DNA of 64,000 bases, taken from positions 1-64,000 of the forward strand of contig JAFRYA010000005.1 of assembly GCA_017441295.1 (NCBI GenBank), in the 5' to 3' direction. Position 1 is the first letter of the stretch, and each line of letters begins with the position of its first letter. The notes beneath the pieces were generated by a model. It was not told where the DNA came from. It did no database searches and worked only from the letters and a program-made list of their open reading frames with translations. The DNA comes from Lachnospiraceae bacterium (GTDB lineage Bacteria; Bacillota; Clostridia; Lachnospirales; Lachnospiraceae). The position numbers and the translations under genes are program-made. Shown piece by piece: positions 45,273 to 54,163 of this stretch.

Positions 45273-46683
45273 TGTAGTAAAATCCTTTCGCTTCGTCTAA
45301 TCTGACATTAACAATCTGTCCAACAAGGCTCTCATCTCCCTTTAAGTGTACGACACTGTTATTGGACAACCTGCCAGTCACATAGGCAGGGTCTTTAGGG
45401 TTAATCCCCTCAACAAGGACATCCATTGTCCTGCCTTCATACAGGTCAGTCTGTTCTTTGCCAATTTCAGTCACTAATGCCAGCAGTCGGTTAAATCTGT
45501 CATCAACTATATCTTTAGGAACCTGATCAGGCATTGAAGCCGCTCTGGTTCCGGTTCTTTTTGAATAAATAAATGTGAAAGCGCTGTCAAAACGCACTTT
45601 TCTGACTACGTCCAGTGTTTCCTGGAAATCTTCTTCAGTTTCGCCCGGGAATCCGACAATAATGTCCGTAGTTATTGCAACATCTGGTATTCCTTTCCTG
45701 ATCTTATCAGCCAGAGCCAGATAGCCTTCCTTGTCGTATCTGCGGTTCATTTCCTTAAGTACCCTGCTGCTGCCTGATTGAAGCGGCAGGTGAATGTGCC
45801 TGCAAATAATAGGATTATCCCTGATAACACGGATCAGTTCATCAGACAGATCCTTTGGATGGGAGGTCATGAATCTGACGCGTTTTATGCCGGGAACATT
45901 GGCAACTTTATTAAGCAGATCCGGGAAGTCATAAGCATATGAGTTGACGTTCTGGCCCAGAAGCATTACCTCAACAACGCCATCAGCAGCCAGCTGCCTG
46001 ACTTCGTTCAGGATATCTTCCTGTGCCCTGCTTCTTTCACGTCCGCGTACATAAGGTACTATGCAGTAACTGCAGAAATTATTGCAGCCATACATGATAT
46101 TTACGCCTGATTTGAATTTATAAACCCTGTTGGCAGGAAGGTTTTCAACAATTTCAGACGTTCCATCCAGCACTTCAGTCTGGTTTTTGCCTTCGCAGAA
46201 ATAAAGGAACAAAAGTTCAGAAAGCTTATAAATATTATGGGTTCCAAAAATAATATTTACATGCCTGTAGCTCTTTTTAACTATAGCAACGACGTCCGGC
46301 TCCTGCATCATACAGCCGCACAGGGCTATGATCATGTCCGGGTTATGGTCCTTGGAATTCTTGAGAACTCCCAATCTGCCGTACACCCTGACGTTGGCGT
46401 GCTCCCTGACAGTACAAGTGTTGTAAAGAACAAAGTCGGCATCCTCAGTATCAGTCATCACATAGCCTATTCTCTGCATAATGCCGCAGAGTTTTTCAGA
46501 GTCCTTGGCGTTCATCTGGCAGCCGAAAGTATTGATGCATGCAGTGAGCTTTCTGCCCTTTTCTTCCTCGATTGATGAAACGATCTTCCTGCATTCGTCA
46601 ATAAAATAGTACTGCCTCTCAGGTTCTGTCTCAGGAGCTTCCGCTAAAATATTCTGTTTAATGTCTTCGTCTATGTAATACAT
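45238..46683 (-). CDS. miaB: tRNA-2-methylthio-N6-dimethylallyladenosine synthase
   Basis: A 481-residue radical SAM methylthiotransferase: UPF0004 domain (NTFGCQMNAKDSE), radical SAM motif CNNFCSYC and a C-terminal TRAM domain. It completes ms2i6A37 together with MiaA. An N-terminal extension of about 40 residues precedes the UPF0004 domain, as in clostridial MiaB. Confidence 0.96.
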   Translation of the reverse strand: MYYIDEDIKQNILAEAPETEPERQYYFIDECRKIVSSIEEEKGRKLTACINTFGCQMNAKDSEKLCGIMQRIGYVMTDTEDADFVLYNTCTVREHANVRVYGRLGVLKNSKDHNPDMIIALCGCMMQEPDVVAIVKKSYRHVNIIFGTHNIYKLSELLFLYFCEGKNQTEVLDGTSEIVENLPANRVYKFKSGVNIMYGCNNFCSYCIVPYVRGRERSRAQEDILNEVRQLAADGVVEVMLLGQNVNSYAYDFPDLLNKVANVPGIKRVRFMTSHPKDLSDELIRVIRDNPIICRHIHLPLQSGSSRVLKEMNRRYDKEGYLALADKIRKGIPDVAITTDIIVGFPGETEEDFQETLDVVRKVRFDSAFTFIYSKRTGTRAASMPDQVPKDIVDDRFNRLLALVTEIGKEQTDLYEGRTMDVLVEGINPKDPAYVTGRLSNNSVVHLKGDESLVGQIVNVRLDEAKGFYYIGTITDDVSLS

Positions 46684-46685
46684 GT

Positions 46686-47828
46686 CTAAATATAAATGTA
46701 AAAATTGTCTCCTATACAGCAGCTGCCGGCGTATTCTGCCTTTTCATCCAGGACCATTTTAAGTTTTGGAAAATGGTAAAATCTTAAATGGTTATGGTTG
46801 TACTTCAACTTCTGCATAATAAAGAGCTTGCCGAGGAGCGCTACGAATTCCTCATCCGGGAAGTTGATATCGATATCAGCACTTCTTAGATTCAGGAAAT
46901 CGACACTGTTTTCATTGTTGATTTTAATATATGGAATGCCGTCCACAACATATGCAACGTCCAAGTCATCTCTCAATGGTCTGTCATTTCTGAAAGAAAT
47001 TTTCTCTTCAGTACTGATATTGTGGAAGAATGTTTCTGAATGGACCTTATCTGCATCTACCACTGTGTAATACAAATAATTATCAGAAAAGCCCGGACTC
47101 ACAATATATTTGTCATTGTAAGTTGAAACCAGAATGTTCAGCTCATGCATTGTGGAATTTGCTTTTAGGTTCTCGCAGAACTGATCTGCATCGCCAAAGT
47201 AAACGCCTTCTATCAATGCAGCTTCTTCAGATGCTTCAGGAATCCTGCTGTCTTCCAGACAGTTAAAGCCTGTCTTGATCATGAACTTAGTATCAGCAAT
47301 ACGCCTGATCAGGCTAAAGCCATTATTGATGTATGTTTCTTCAGTTACATCAAACTGCTCATTGGTTTCAGCATCAAAAAGCGTAAGGTCAAATTTGATC
47401 CTGCCTATGAACTGCCCTGAGTCTTCATCCAACGGCAGTTCTTTTTGAATCAGAACCATGTTTTCAGACAGGATGAATGCTGTAAGGCGGCTACCTTTCT
47501 CTGAATAATCAGAAACCTCTGTAAATGAGCATAACAGAATTGGTTCTTCATCTTCAGTAATACTTCCCCTGTAAATATTGATTACAGTTTCATCTGCTGA
47601 TTTCTCCGCACAGCAAAAGAAGATCTTATCATCCGAGCCTGAGCAGTTAACTATTCTGACAAAAGCTTCTTTTGTCATCAGAGGATATAGCTCTTTAATG
47701 GCTCTTCTGAATGGATCAAACAGGAAATACTGCAGATGGTCACCAACCTGATAAACCTCCAGGATTTCTTCACCTTTTGCAGCTAAGGTATGGATTTGTC
47801 CGCTTTTTTTAACTAAATTTATATTCAA
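46686..47828 (-). CDS. Hypothetical protein heading the miaB-mutSL operon
   Basis: A 380-residue protein I do not recognise. It has no signal peptide, membrane segment, nucleotide-binding loop or metal motif; composition and alternating hydrophobic stretches suggest mostly beta structure, perhaps a propeller. The start is TTG 47828, set by GGAGG six bases upstream; an earlier in-frame TTG at 47846 would place that ribosome site inside the coding region. It ends 2 bases before miaB and has its own promoter at 47853-47881, so it is the first gene of the operon. Confidence 0.7.
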   Translation of the reverse strand: MNINLVKKSGQIHTLAAKGEEILEVYQVGDHLQYFLFDPFRRAIKELYPLMTKEAFVRIVNCSGSDDKIFFCCAEKSADETVINIYRGSITEDEEPILLCSFTEVSDYSEKGSRLTAFILSENMVLIQKELPLDEDSGQFIGRIKFDLTLFDAETNEQFDVTEETYINNGFSLIRRIADTKFMIKTGFNCLEDSRIPEASEEAALIEGVYFGDADQFCENLKANSTMHELNILVSTYNDKYIVSPGFSDNYLYYTVVDADKVHSETFFHNISTEEKISFRNDRPLRDDLDVAYVVDGIPYIKINNENSVDFLNLRSADIDINFPDEEFVALLGKLFIMQKLKYNHNHLRFYHFPKLKMVLDEKAEYAGSCCIGDNFYIYI

Positions 47829-47852
47829 TTTCTGCCTCCAAAACAATATATT

Positions 47853-47881
47853 ATTGTATCACAGAATCCGTATTTATTAAA
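47853..47881 (-). promoter_or_regulatory. Promoter of the hypothetical-miaB-mutSL-miaA operon
   Basis: Minus strand: a weak -35 (TTTAAT, 47881-47876), a 17-bp spacer and TGA-TACAAT (47858-47853). The -35 overlaps the stop codon of the upstream flavoprotein gene. Confidence 0.55.
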
Positions 47882-49487
47882 GCGGATGATATCTTTTATA
47901 TATTTCTTCAAAGACCTTTATTCCATCTATGGCTGCGCTGGTAATGCCTCCCGCATAGCCAGCGCCTTCGCCGCATGGATAAATGCCTTTGATGCTGCTT
48001 TCAAAATGATCGTCCCTGACTATTCTGACAGGCGATGACGTCCTGCTTTCAACAGCAAGAATCAATGTATCATCGTCATCATATCCGGACATTTTTGTTC
48101 CAAAGAAAGGCATTGCCTCTTTAATGTCCCTGGAAACAAATTCAGGCAAAATATTGTTTAAGTCCGTATAGCAAACACCGCCTTTAACACCTGAAAATGT
48201 ATTATTACCTTTTGACGGTACAGTCTTAACAAAGTCCCTGTAATACTGCGCCGGAATATGTCCGTTTCCGCATTCAAAAGCTTTCCTTTCGAGGTCCCTC
48301 TGGAATTCAATACCTTTCAATGGCACAGTGTCAGAACCCACATCTTCAGGGGAAACGCTGACAATAATTGCAGAATTGGCGAACTCACCGTCTCTGCCTG
48401 AATAGCTCATTCCATTAATGCACAGATGACCCGGTTCAGAGGAAGAATCGACAACAAACCCACCCGGACACATGCAGAATGAAAAGACACTTTTGCCATC
48501 ATCAGCTCTGTACGTCAGCTTGTAATCAGCCGGCGGGAGCTTATTGCCATACTTTTCTTTATATTCAGGGCCATACTGGATCCGGTTAATCTTGTCCTGG
48601 TCATGAACAGCTCTGATTCCAACAGCAAAAGGCTTGCCCTGCATATTGATGCCGGCTTCAAAGAGCATCTTAAATGTGTCTCTGGCAGAGTGACCTGTTG
48701 CAAGTATCAGATCCGAACATCTCAGTTTATGACTGACACCGTCCTTTGTATAAATAATGCTTTCCAATCTGTCATCATCTGATCTGAAGCCATCAAATCT
48801 GGCATTGAACAGTACGTCCCCTCCATGCGATACAATATAGGTTCTCATGTTTTTAACGATTGACATTAAAACGTCTGTTCCCAGATGCGGTTTATTGGAA
48901 TACAGGATTTCCCGCGGACCCCCATTCGCAACAAAAGTCTCTAATACAAGCTTATTTCTGCCTGACGGGTCGTTAACACCTGTATTGAGTTTGCCGTCTG
49001 AAAAGGTTCCTGCGCCGCCTTCTCCAAACTGAATGTTTGTCTCAGGATCCAAAGGAGCTGCATTATTCCAGAAATCATTTACCTTTCTGATTCTGGAGTC
49101 TGCGTCATCTCCGCGCTCAAGCAAAATAGGCTTGTAGCCATTCTGAGCCAGGAAATACGCTGCAAACAGTCCGGCCGGTCCGCTTCCGACCACAACAGGT
49201 CTGTTAATAAGGGCAGCGCTGCCCTGCTCTGGAAGTTTATAATTCTTTGGTTTGGATATTGATACTTTAGGATTCCTGCATCTTCTTAAGATTTTATCTT
49301 CATCATTAACGCAGACATCGACAATATAGCTGTAGTGAATATGATCTTTATCCCTTGCGTCCAAAGATTTCTTTATAATAAAAAAATCCGATATTACGTC
49401 GGGTGATACTTTCAGAATGGAAGCTGCTTTCTTTAACAGTCTGCCCTCCTGACCGATATCTATTTTAATTCCTGAGATTCTGATCAT
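47877..49487 (-). CDS. FAD-dependent dehydrogenase, COG2509 family
   Basis: A 536-residue flavoprotein. After a 90-residue N-terminal domain comes the FAD/NAD(P) Rossmann motif VVVGSGPAGLFAA, then the family segment QFGEGGAGTFSDGKLNTG and a C-terminal GEGAGYAGGITSAA FAD loop. Substrate unknown. It follows the HI0933-type flavoprotein by one base and ends the EF-G-paralogue cluster. Confidence 0.87.
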   Translation of the reverse strand: MIRISGIKIDIGQEGRLLKKAASILKVSPDVISDFFIIKKSLDARDKDHIHYSYIVDVCVNDEDKILRRCRNPKVSISKPKNYKLPEQGSAALINRPVVVGSGPAGLFAAYFLAQNGYKPILLERGDDADSRIRKVNDFWNNAAPLDPETNIQFGEGGAGTFSDGKLNTGVNDPSGRNKLVLETFVANGGPREILYSNKPHLGTDVLMSIVKNMRTYIVSHGGDVLFNARFDGFRSDDDRLESIIYTKDGVSHKLRCSDLILATGHSARDTFKMLFEAGINMQGKPFAVGIRAVHDQDKINRIQYGPEYKEKYGNKLPPADYKLTYRADDGKSVFSFCMCPGGFVVDSSSEPGHLCINGMSYSGRDGEFANSAIIVSVSPEDVGSDTVPLKGIEFQRDLERKAFECGNGHIPAQYYRDFVKTVPSKGNNTFSGVKGGVCYTDLNNILPEFVSRDIKEAMPFFGTKMSGYDDDDTLILAVESRTSSPVRIVRDDHFESSIKGIYPCGEGAGYAGGITSAAIDGIKVFEEIYKRYHPL

Positions 49488-49488
49488 A

Positions 49489-50661
49489 TCAAATACTATT
49501 TCCCGCTATTTGACCCGTAGACCACGCCCATTGCAGATTGTAGCCTCCGCATATTCCGTTCACGTCTATTATCTCACCTGCGAAATAAAGGCCATCTATC
49601 AGTCTCGACATCATGGTCTTGGGGTTAATCTCGTCAGTTGATACGCCTCCTGCAGTAACCTGTGATTCATCAAAGCTTCTCAGGCTGTTAGGAGTAGCAA
49701 TAAAATGCTTGATCAGTTTGACTTTTGACTCGGCTAAACCGTCAGACATTTTCAAAATAACCGCGGTCAGCTTTTTATTTAGTATTCCCAGCAGATGCGG
49801 ATTGGCTTTTACAGCAAGTATCAGCTCATCTTCTGCGAATTCCGGCAGGAGATCGACTGACAACGATAACCTGCATCCGGATTCATTCAGCCTGCCAAAA
49901 TCAGATGATATCTGAAATACAGGGATGCCTGACAGTCCATAGTCATTAAACTGCAGATTGCCTGTAGCCCTGATAACTTCTTTGCCATCAGCGAAAAGCT
50001 TGACCGTACTGTCATTTCTGACTCCTGCCAGAGCCTTAAAGAATTTATCAGAACAGTTTATTCCGCACAGAGCCGGACGCGGCTTAATTATCTGATGGCC
50101 AAAAAGTCGGGCCAGTTCGTATCCCGAGCCGTCAGATCCGCTTTTGCAGGCGGAATTACCTCCCGCTGCGATAACGAGCTTCCTGGAATAGTAACTGTTA
50201 TCAATATTAAATCCGTTTTCATTTTTGATAATTGAAATTGGCTGATAATTCAAAATAAACTCAACACCTGCGTCCTCACACGCAAAACGCAGAGCGTCCA
50301 GAACAGATGAAGCCTGGCCGCTTCTAGGATAGACAAAATCATTCTTAATTTCAAACAGCAGGCCTAATCCGCCGAAAAAAACCAGAGTATCACGGCAGTC
50401 GGATATGCCAATGACTTCTTCAACGAAAGATCTGTCACCAATTGTGAAATACGGATATATTCCTTCAGGATTCCGGTCAAATAAATCAACCCTGCAATTC
50501 ATGTTTGTAAGGTTGCATCTTCCGTTGCCCGTGGAAAGAATCTTCCTGCCGACGCGATCACCATGCTCGATGACCAGAACGGATTTATTATTCTTTTTTG
50601 CTTGAATGGCGGTGCGCATTCCTGCTGCACCGCCACCAATAATGATTACATCGTAAATCAA
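49489..50661 (-). CDS. HI0933/YhiN family flavoprotein
   Basis: A 390-residue NAD(P)/FAD-dependent oxidoreductase of the family annotated as aminoacetone oxidase or BaiN-like. IIGGGAAGMRTAI binds FAD, GRKILSTGNGRCNLTN is the family signature, and the end has GICGGYNLQWAWSTG. The physiological substrate is not established. It lies 6 bases after the EF-G-like gene. Confidence 0.88.
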   Translation of the reverse strand: MIYDVIIIGGGAAGMRTAIQAKKNNKSVLVIEHGDRVGRKILSTGNGRCNLTNMNCRVDLFDRNPEGIYPYFTIGDRSFVEEVIGISDCRDTLVFFGGLGLLFEIKNDFVYPRSGQASSVLDALRFACEDAGVEFILNYQPISIIKNENGFNIDNSYYSRKLVIAAGGNSACKSGSDGSGYELARLFGHQIIKPRPALCGINCSDKFFKALAGVRNDSTVKLFADGKEVIRATGNLQFNDYGLSGIPVFQISSDFGRLNESGCRLSLSVDLLPEFAEDELILAVKANPHLLGILNKKLTAVILKMSDGLAESKVKLIKHFIATPNSLRSFDESQVTAGGVSTDEINPKTMMSRLIDGLYFAGEIIDVNGICGGYNLQWAWSTGQIAGNSI

Positions 50662-50667
50662 GATAAA

Positions 50668-52755
50668 TTATTCCTCGTCGTCTGTATGTCTTGCAGCAAC
50701 TTCCTTCTGCTGTACATCAGCCGGAGCCTGCTCGTAACGTGAGAATTCGTATTCGAAATCACCGAAACCACCGGTCATTGAACGAAGTACTGTGCCATAT
50801 CCATAAAGCTCTGAGTTAGGAACATCTGCCTCAATGCATGTGATTCCAGGAGCAACAGCGTTTGAACCAAGAACACGGCCACGTCTCTTATTGAGGTCAC
50901 CCATTACATCACCGGTGAATCTGTCAGGAACAGTAACCTTAAGTGATACGATCGGCTCAAGGAGAACTGGATTAGCCTCCATAAAGCCTTTCTTGAATGC
51001 CAGGATGGTAGCCATCTTGAATGACATTTCGTTAGAGTCTACCGGATGGTATGATCCATCGTACAGAATAGCCTTAACGCCAACTACCGGATAGTTTGCC
51101 AGAGGTCCTCTCTGAACGCATTCCTGAAGTCCTTTTTCAACTGCAGGGAAGAAGTTCTTAGGAACTGATCCGCCGACTACTCTCTCTTCAAACTCATAAG
51201 CTTTCTCAGTATTTCCGAGAGGTTCGAAGATCATACGAACATCACCGTACTGGCCGTGGCCGCCTGACTGTTTCTTATGCTTACCCTGAACGTCAGCGCT
51301 CTTGCGGATGGTCTCACGGAAAGCAAATGCAGGTTTGTCAAGAGTGATGTCAACTTTGTATTTATCTTTCATCTTAGAAACAACAACGTCGAGCTGCTGA
51401 TCGCCGATACCGTAAATAAGAGACTGCTTGTTCTCTTCATCATTCATTGTCTTAAGAGTCTGATCCTCTGCGCAGAGTTTCTGAAGAGCCTGGGAGATCT
51501 TATCTTCCTCGCCTTTATTTACAGCTGAATATTTCATGTATGTATATGGTTTTGAATATTCAAACTTGTCAATAATAATTGGAGTATCTTTTCTGGAAAG
51601 TGTATCGCCTGTCTTAGCAAGGTTCAGCTTACCGATAGCACCGATATCGCCTGCCTGAAGTTCTTTGATCTCTTCAAAGTTCTTGCCGCGCTTAATATAA
51701 AGTTTGGAGATCTTCTCGGACTCATCTGTAGCTGCATTAAATACCTGATCATCGCTTGTAAGAACACCTGAATAAACCTTAACTACTGAATACTTACCAA
51801 TGAATGGATCCATGATAGTCTTGAATACGTATGTTGCAAGCGGTTTTGTAGGATCACATGTAAGTTCGAATTCTTCATCAGTCTTAGCATTAACAGCATG
51901 CTTCTTAACAGGTGACTCATTTGGAGCCGGGAAGTAACGCTCGATGTTTTCAAGAACCATCTTAGCGCCAAGGTTCTTAATTGAAGAACCAACCATTACA
52001 GGAACAAGGTCTCCGCCTGTAACAGCTTCCTTAAGAGCGCTGTAAATCTCATCAAGAGTGAACTCTTCACCGCCGAAGTATTTCTCCATGAGTTCTTCAG
52101 AAGTCTCAGCAACTGCTTCATCGATCATGTTTCTGTATTCATCAAGATGAGCCTGAGCATCAGCAGGAACGTCACATACATCATATGAGCCGTCAGCTTT
52201 GAACTTTCTGCCGGCCTTGCGGATAACGTTTACATATCCAACAAACTGTCCGCCCTCATCAATTGGAATATGGAACGGAGCAATCTTATTGCCAAACTGC
52301 TCTTTAAGAGATGAAATAACTGTATAGTAATCAGCATTAACATCATCCATGCCGGAAACATAGATCATCTTAGGAATGTTATATTTCTCGCAAAGATTCC
52401 AAGCTTTGATTGCGCCAACTTCAAGGCCTGACTTAGCGTTAATAACGATAACAGCGCCATCGCAGACGCTTACAGCCTCTTCAGTTGCACCAACAAAATC
52501 AAAGTAGCCCGGAGCATCCAGGACATTGATCTTAACACCGTTAAATTCAACAGGAACTAAAATAGTACTGATTGAGAATTTTCTCTTGATTTCTTCTTTA
52601 TCAAAATCGCTGATGGTGTTGCCATCATTGATGTTGCCCATTCTGGTAATGATGCCAGTGGTAAGCGCCATAGATTCAACGAGAGTTGTTTTACCGGAAC
52701 CGCCATGACCTAAAAGTGCCACATTTCTAATGTTTTCTGTCTTATAAACATTCAT
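50668..52755 (-). CDS. Elongation factor G paralogue (EF-G-like) with altered G motifs
   Basis: A 695-residue translational GTPase-like protein with all EF-G domains. The P-loop is GHGGSGKTT rather than AHIDAGKTT, placing it in the EF-G-like subfamily and not canonical FusA. The G3 motif reads DAPGY at residues 80-84, with Tyr at the catalytic His position as in that subfamily. The G4 base-specificity motif, normally NKxD, reads SGMD at 134-137. The start at 52755 follows GGAGGT and gives MNVYKTENIRNVALLGH; the 19 residues upstream are unsupported. The role is unknown; ribosome rescue or regulation is possible. Confidence 0.88.
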   Translation of the reverse strand: MNVYKTENIRNVALLGHGGSGKTTLVESMALTTGIITRMGNINDGNTISDFDKEEIKRKFSISTILVPVEFNGVKINVLDAPGYFDFVGATEEAVSVCDGAVIVINAKSGLEVGAIKAWNLCEKYNIPKMIYVSGMDDVNADYYTVISSLKEQFGNKIAPFHIPIDEGGQFVGYVNVIRKAGRKFKADGSYDVCDVPADAQAHLDEYRNMIDEAVAETSEELMEKYFGGEEFTLDEIYSALKEAVTGGDLVPVMVGSSIKNLGAKMVLENIERYFPAPNESPVKKHAVNAKTDEEFELTCDPTKPLATYVFKTIMDPFIGKYSVVKVYSGVLTSDDQVFNAATDESEKISKLYIKRGKNFEEIKELQAGDIGAIGKLNLAKTGDTLSRKDTPIIIDKFEYSKPYTYMKYSAVNKGEEDKISQALQKLCAEDQTLKTMNDEENKQSLIYGIGDQQLDVVVSKMKDKYKVDITLDKPAFAFRETIRKSADVQGKHKKQSGGHGQYGDVRMIFEPLGNTEKAYEFEERVVGGSVPKNFFPAVEKGLQECVQRGPLANYPVVGVKAILYDGSYHPVDSNEMSFKMATILAFKKGFMEANPVLLEPIVSLKVTVPDRFTGDVMGDLNKRRGRVLGSNAVAPGITCIEADVPNSELYGYGTVLRSMTGGFGDFEYEFSRYEQAPADVQQKEVAARHTDDEE

Positions 52756-52792
52756 GTGAAAAATACCTCCAAATGTATAATATCGCCTATAT

Positions 52793-52821
52793 ATACTACT
52801 AGAAAACCGCATTATTTACAA
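52793..52821 (-). promoter_or_regulatory. Possible promoter of the EF-G-like gene
   Basis: Minus strand: TTGTAA (52821-52816), a 17-bp spacer and TAGTAT (52798-52793). The match is modest. Confidence 0.4.
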
Positions 52822-52860
52822 GTAAATTTTGTTAAAGTGTTATAGTTTATATCAATAATA

Positions 52861-52890
52861 AAACAGACCCGCTGATACGGATCTGTTTTT
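52861..52890. terminator. Terminator of recA
   Basis: Stem AAACAGA (52861-52867) with TCTGTTT (52882-52888), extended by CC/GG after one mismatch, with T tracts on both sides. It lies just after the recA stop and before the EF-G-like promoter. Confidence 0.75.
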
Positions 52891-52926
52891 GAGAATAATT
52901 ATTGTATTTTAAGCTGAAATAAAGCA

Positions 52927-54009
52927 TTATTCCTCAACATCCGGCTCAAGGTCATCCGGATTGAACTCAGCCATATTATCGAACTCTTCTTCAGATGAAG
53001 GGACCTCAGGGATCTCGCCGTTAAATCCCATCTTATTTCTGACCATGTTATCAACTCTGGCGAAGAATTCAGGATTAGCCTTGAGATATGCCTTAACATT
53101 CTCTCTGCCCTGTCCGATACGTTCGCCTTCGTATGAATACCATGCGCCGCTCTTGTTAATGATATTGAAAGCAACAGCCTGATCAAGAATATCACCAACA
53201 GCTGAAATGCCTTCGCCAAAGATAATGTCGAACTCTGCCTCTCTGAAAGGAGGAGCAACTTTATTCTTAACAACCTTGGCCCTTACTCTGTTACCGATAA
53301 CCTCACCGCCCTGCTTGAGCTGCTCGATCCTGCGGATATCTATCCTGACAGATGCGTAGAACTTAAGAGCGCGTCCGCCTGTAGTAGTCTCTGACGGGCC
53401 ATAGAATACGCCGATCTTCTCTCTGAGCTGGTTAATAAAGATAACAGTACAATGTGTCTTGGAAACAATAGCGGTCAGCTTCCTGAGCGCCTGGGACATA
53501 AGTCTCGCCTGAGCGCCTACAGTAGCCTCACCCATCTCGCCATCGATCTCATGTTTAGGAACAAGCGCTGCTACAGAGTCAATGATAATGATATCCATAG
53601 CTCCGGAACGGACCATGGTCTCACAGATCTCGAGACCCTGCTCACCGTAGTCAGGCTGGGAAATATATAAATTATCAACATCTACGCCGATATCATGAGC
53701 GTATTTAGGATCCAGCGCATGCTCTGCATCGATAAAGCCTGCGATGCCGCCGTTCTTCTGAACCTCAGCGACAATATGCAGAGCCAGGGTGGTCTTACCA
53801 CTGGCCTCAGGACCGTAGATCTCAACAATCCTGCCGCGAGGGATGCCGCCAACACCCAGCGCCTTGTCCAGGCTGATGGAACCTGTGGAAATAGTGTCAA
53901 CCTCCATAGCCTTCTGGTCACCAAGTTTCATAACAGAACCCTTGCCATAATCCTTCTCTATCTTAGCAATCGCTGCATCCAATGCTTTTAATTTCTCTTT
54001 ATTGTCCAT
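52927..54009 (-). CDS. recA: Recombinase RecA
   Basis: Strand-exchange protein and SOS co-protease. A 360-residue protein with Walker [10 protein letters not shown], the [12 protein letters not shown] Walker B region, the L2 loop NQLREKIG and [12 protein letters not shown], and an acidic C-terminus. It follows cinA as in many Bacillota but has its own LexA-controlled promoter and its own terminator. Confidence 0.98.
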   Translation of the reverse strand: MDNKEKLKALDAAIAKIEKDYGKGSVMKLGDQKAMEVDTISTGSISLDKALGVGGIPRGRIVEIYGPEASGKTTLALHIVAEVQKNGGIAGFIDAEHALDPKYAHDIGVDVDNLYISQPDYGEQGLEICETMVRSGAMDIIIIDSVAALVPKHEIDGEMGEATVGAQARLMSQALRKLTAIVSKTHCTVIFINQLREKIGVFYGPSETTTGGRALKFYASVRIDIRRIEQLKQGGEVIGNRVRAKVVKNKVAPPFREAEFDIIFGEGISAVGDILDQAVAFNIINKSGAWYSYEGERIGQGRENVKAYLKANPEFFARVDNMVRNKMGFNGEIPEVPSSEEEFDNMAEFNPDDLEPDVEE

Positions 54010-54030
54010 TTCTTACTCCTTTAAATGAAT

Positions 54031-54046
54031 GCGAACTTATGTTCGC
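54031..54046. promoter_or_regulatory. LexA box of recA
   Basis: GCGAACTTATGTTCGC, an exact CGAAC-N4-GTTCG consensus extended to a 16-bp inverted repeat (two central mismatches), directly downstream of the -10. Confidence 0.93.
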
Positions 54047-54050
54047 TTTT

Positions 54051-54079
54051 ATAATAAATCAATAATTGATTTTTGTCAA
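54051..54079 (-). promoter_or_regulatory. recA: recA promoter
   Basis: Minus strand: TTGACA (54079-54074), a 17-bp spacer and TATTAT (54056-54051). The same two hexamers and spacing are used by the YneA-like SOS promoter. Confidence 0.88.
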
Positions 54080-54100
54080 CAGAATATTAGACTTACCTGC

Positions 54101-54143
54101 TTATAAAAATGTAGCATCCTGCCCATTCCGAGACAAGATGCTA
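54101..54143 (-). terminator. Terminator of the cinA-ended operon
   Basis: Stem TAGCATC (54112-54118) with GATGCTA (54137-54143) and an 18-base loop; on the minus strand it is followed by ATTTTTATAA. It separates cinA from recA. Confidence 0.6.
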
Positions 54144-54163
54144 ATAGTAAAGTTAATATTAAT

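Noticed and set aside
52756-52926. Small gene in the recA/EF-G-like intergenic stretch
   Set aside because: Only a terminator hairpin and a modest promoter are visible; no frame with a ribosome site.
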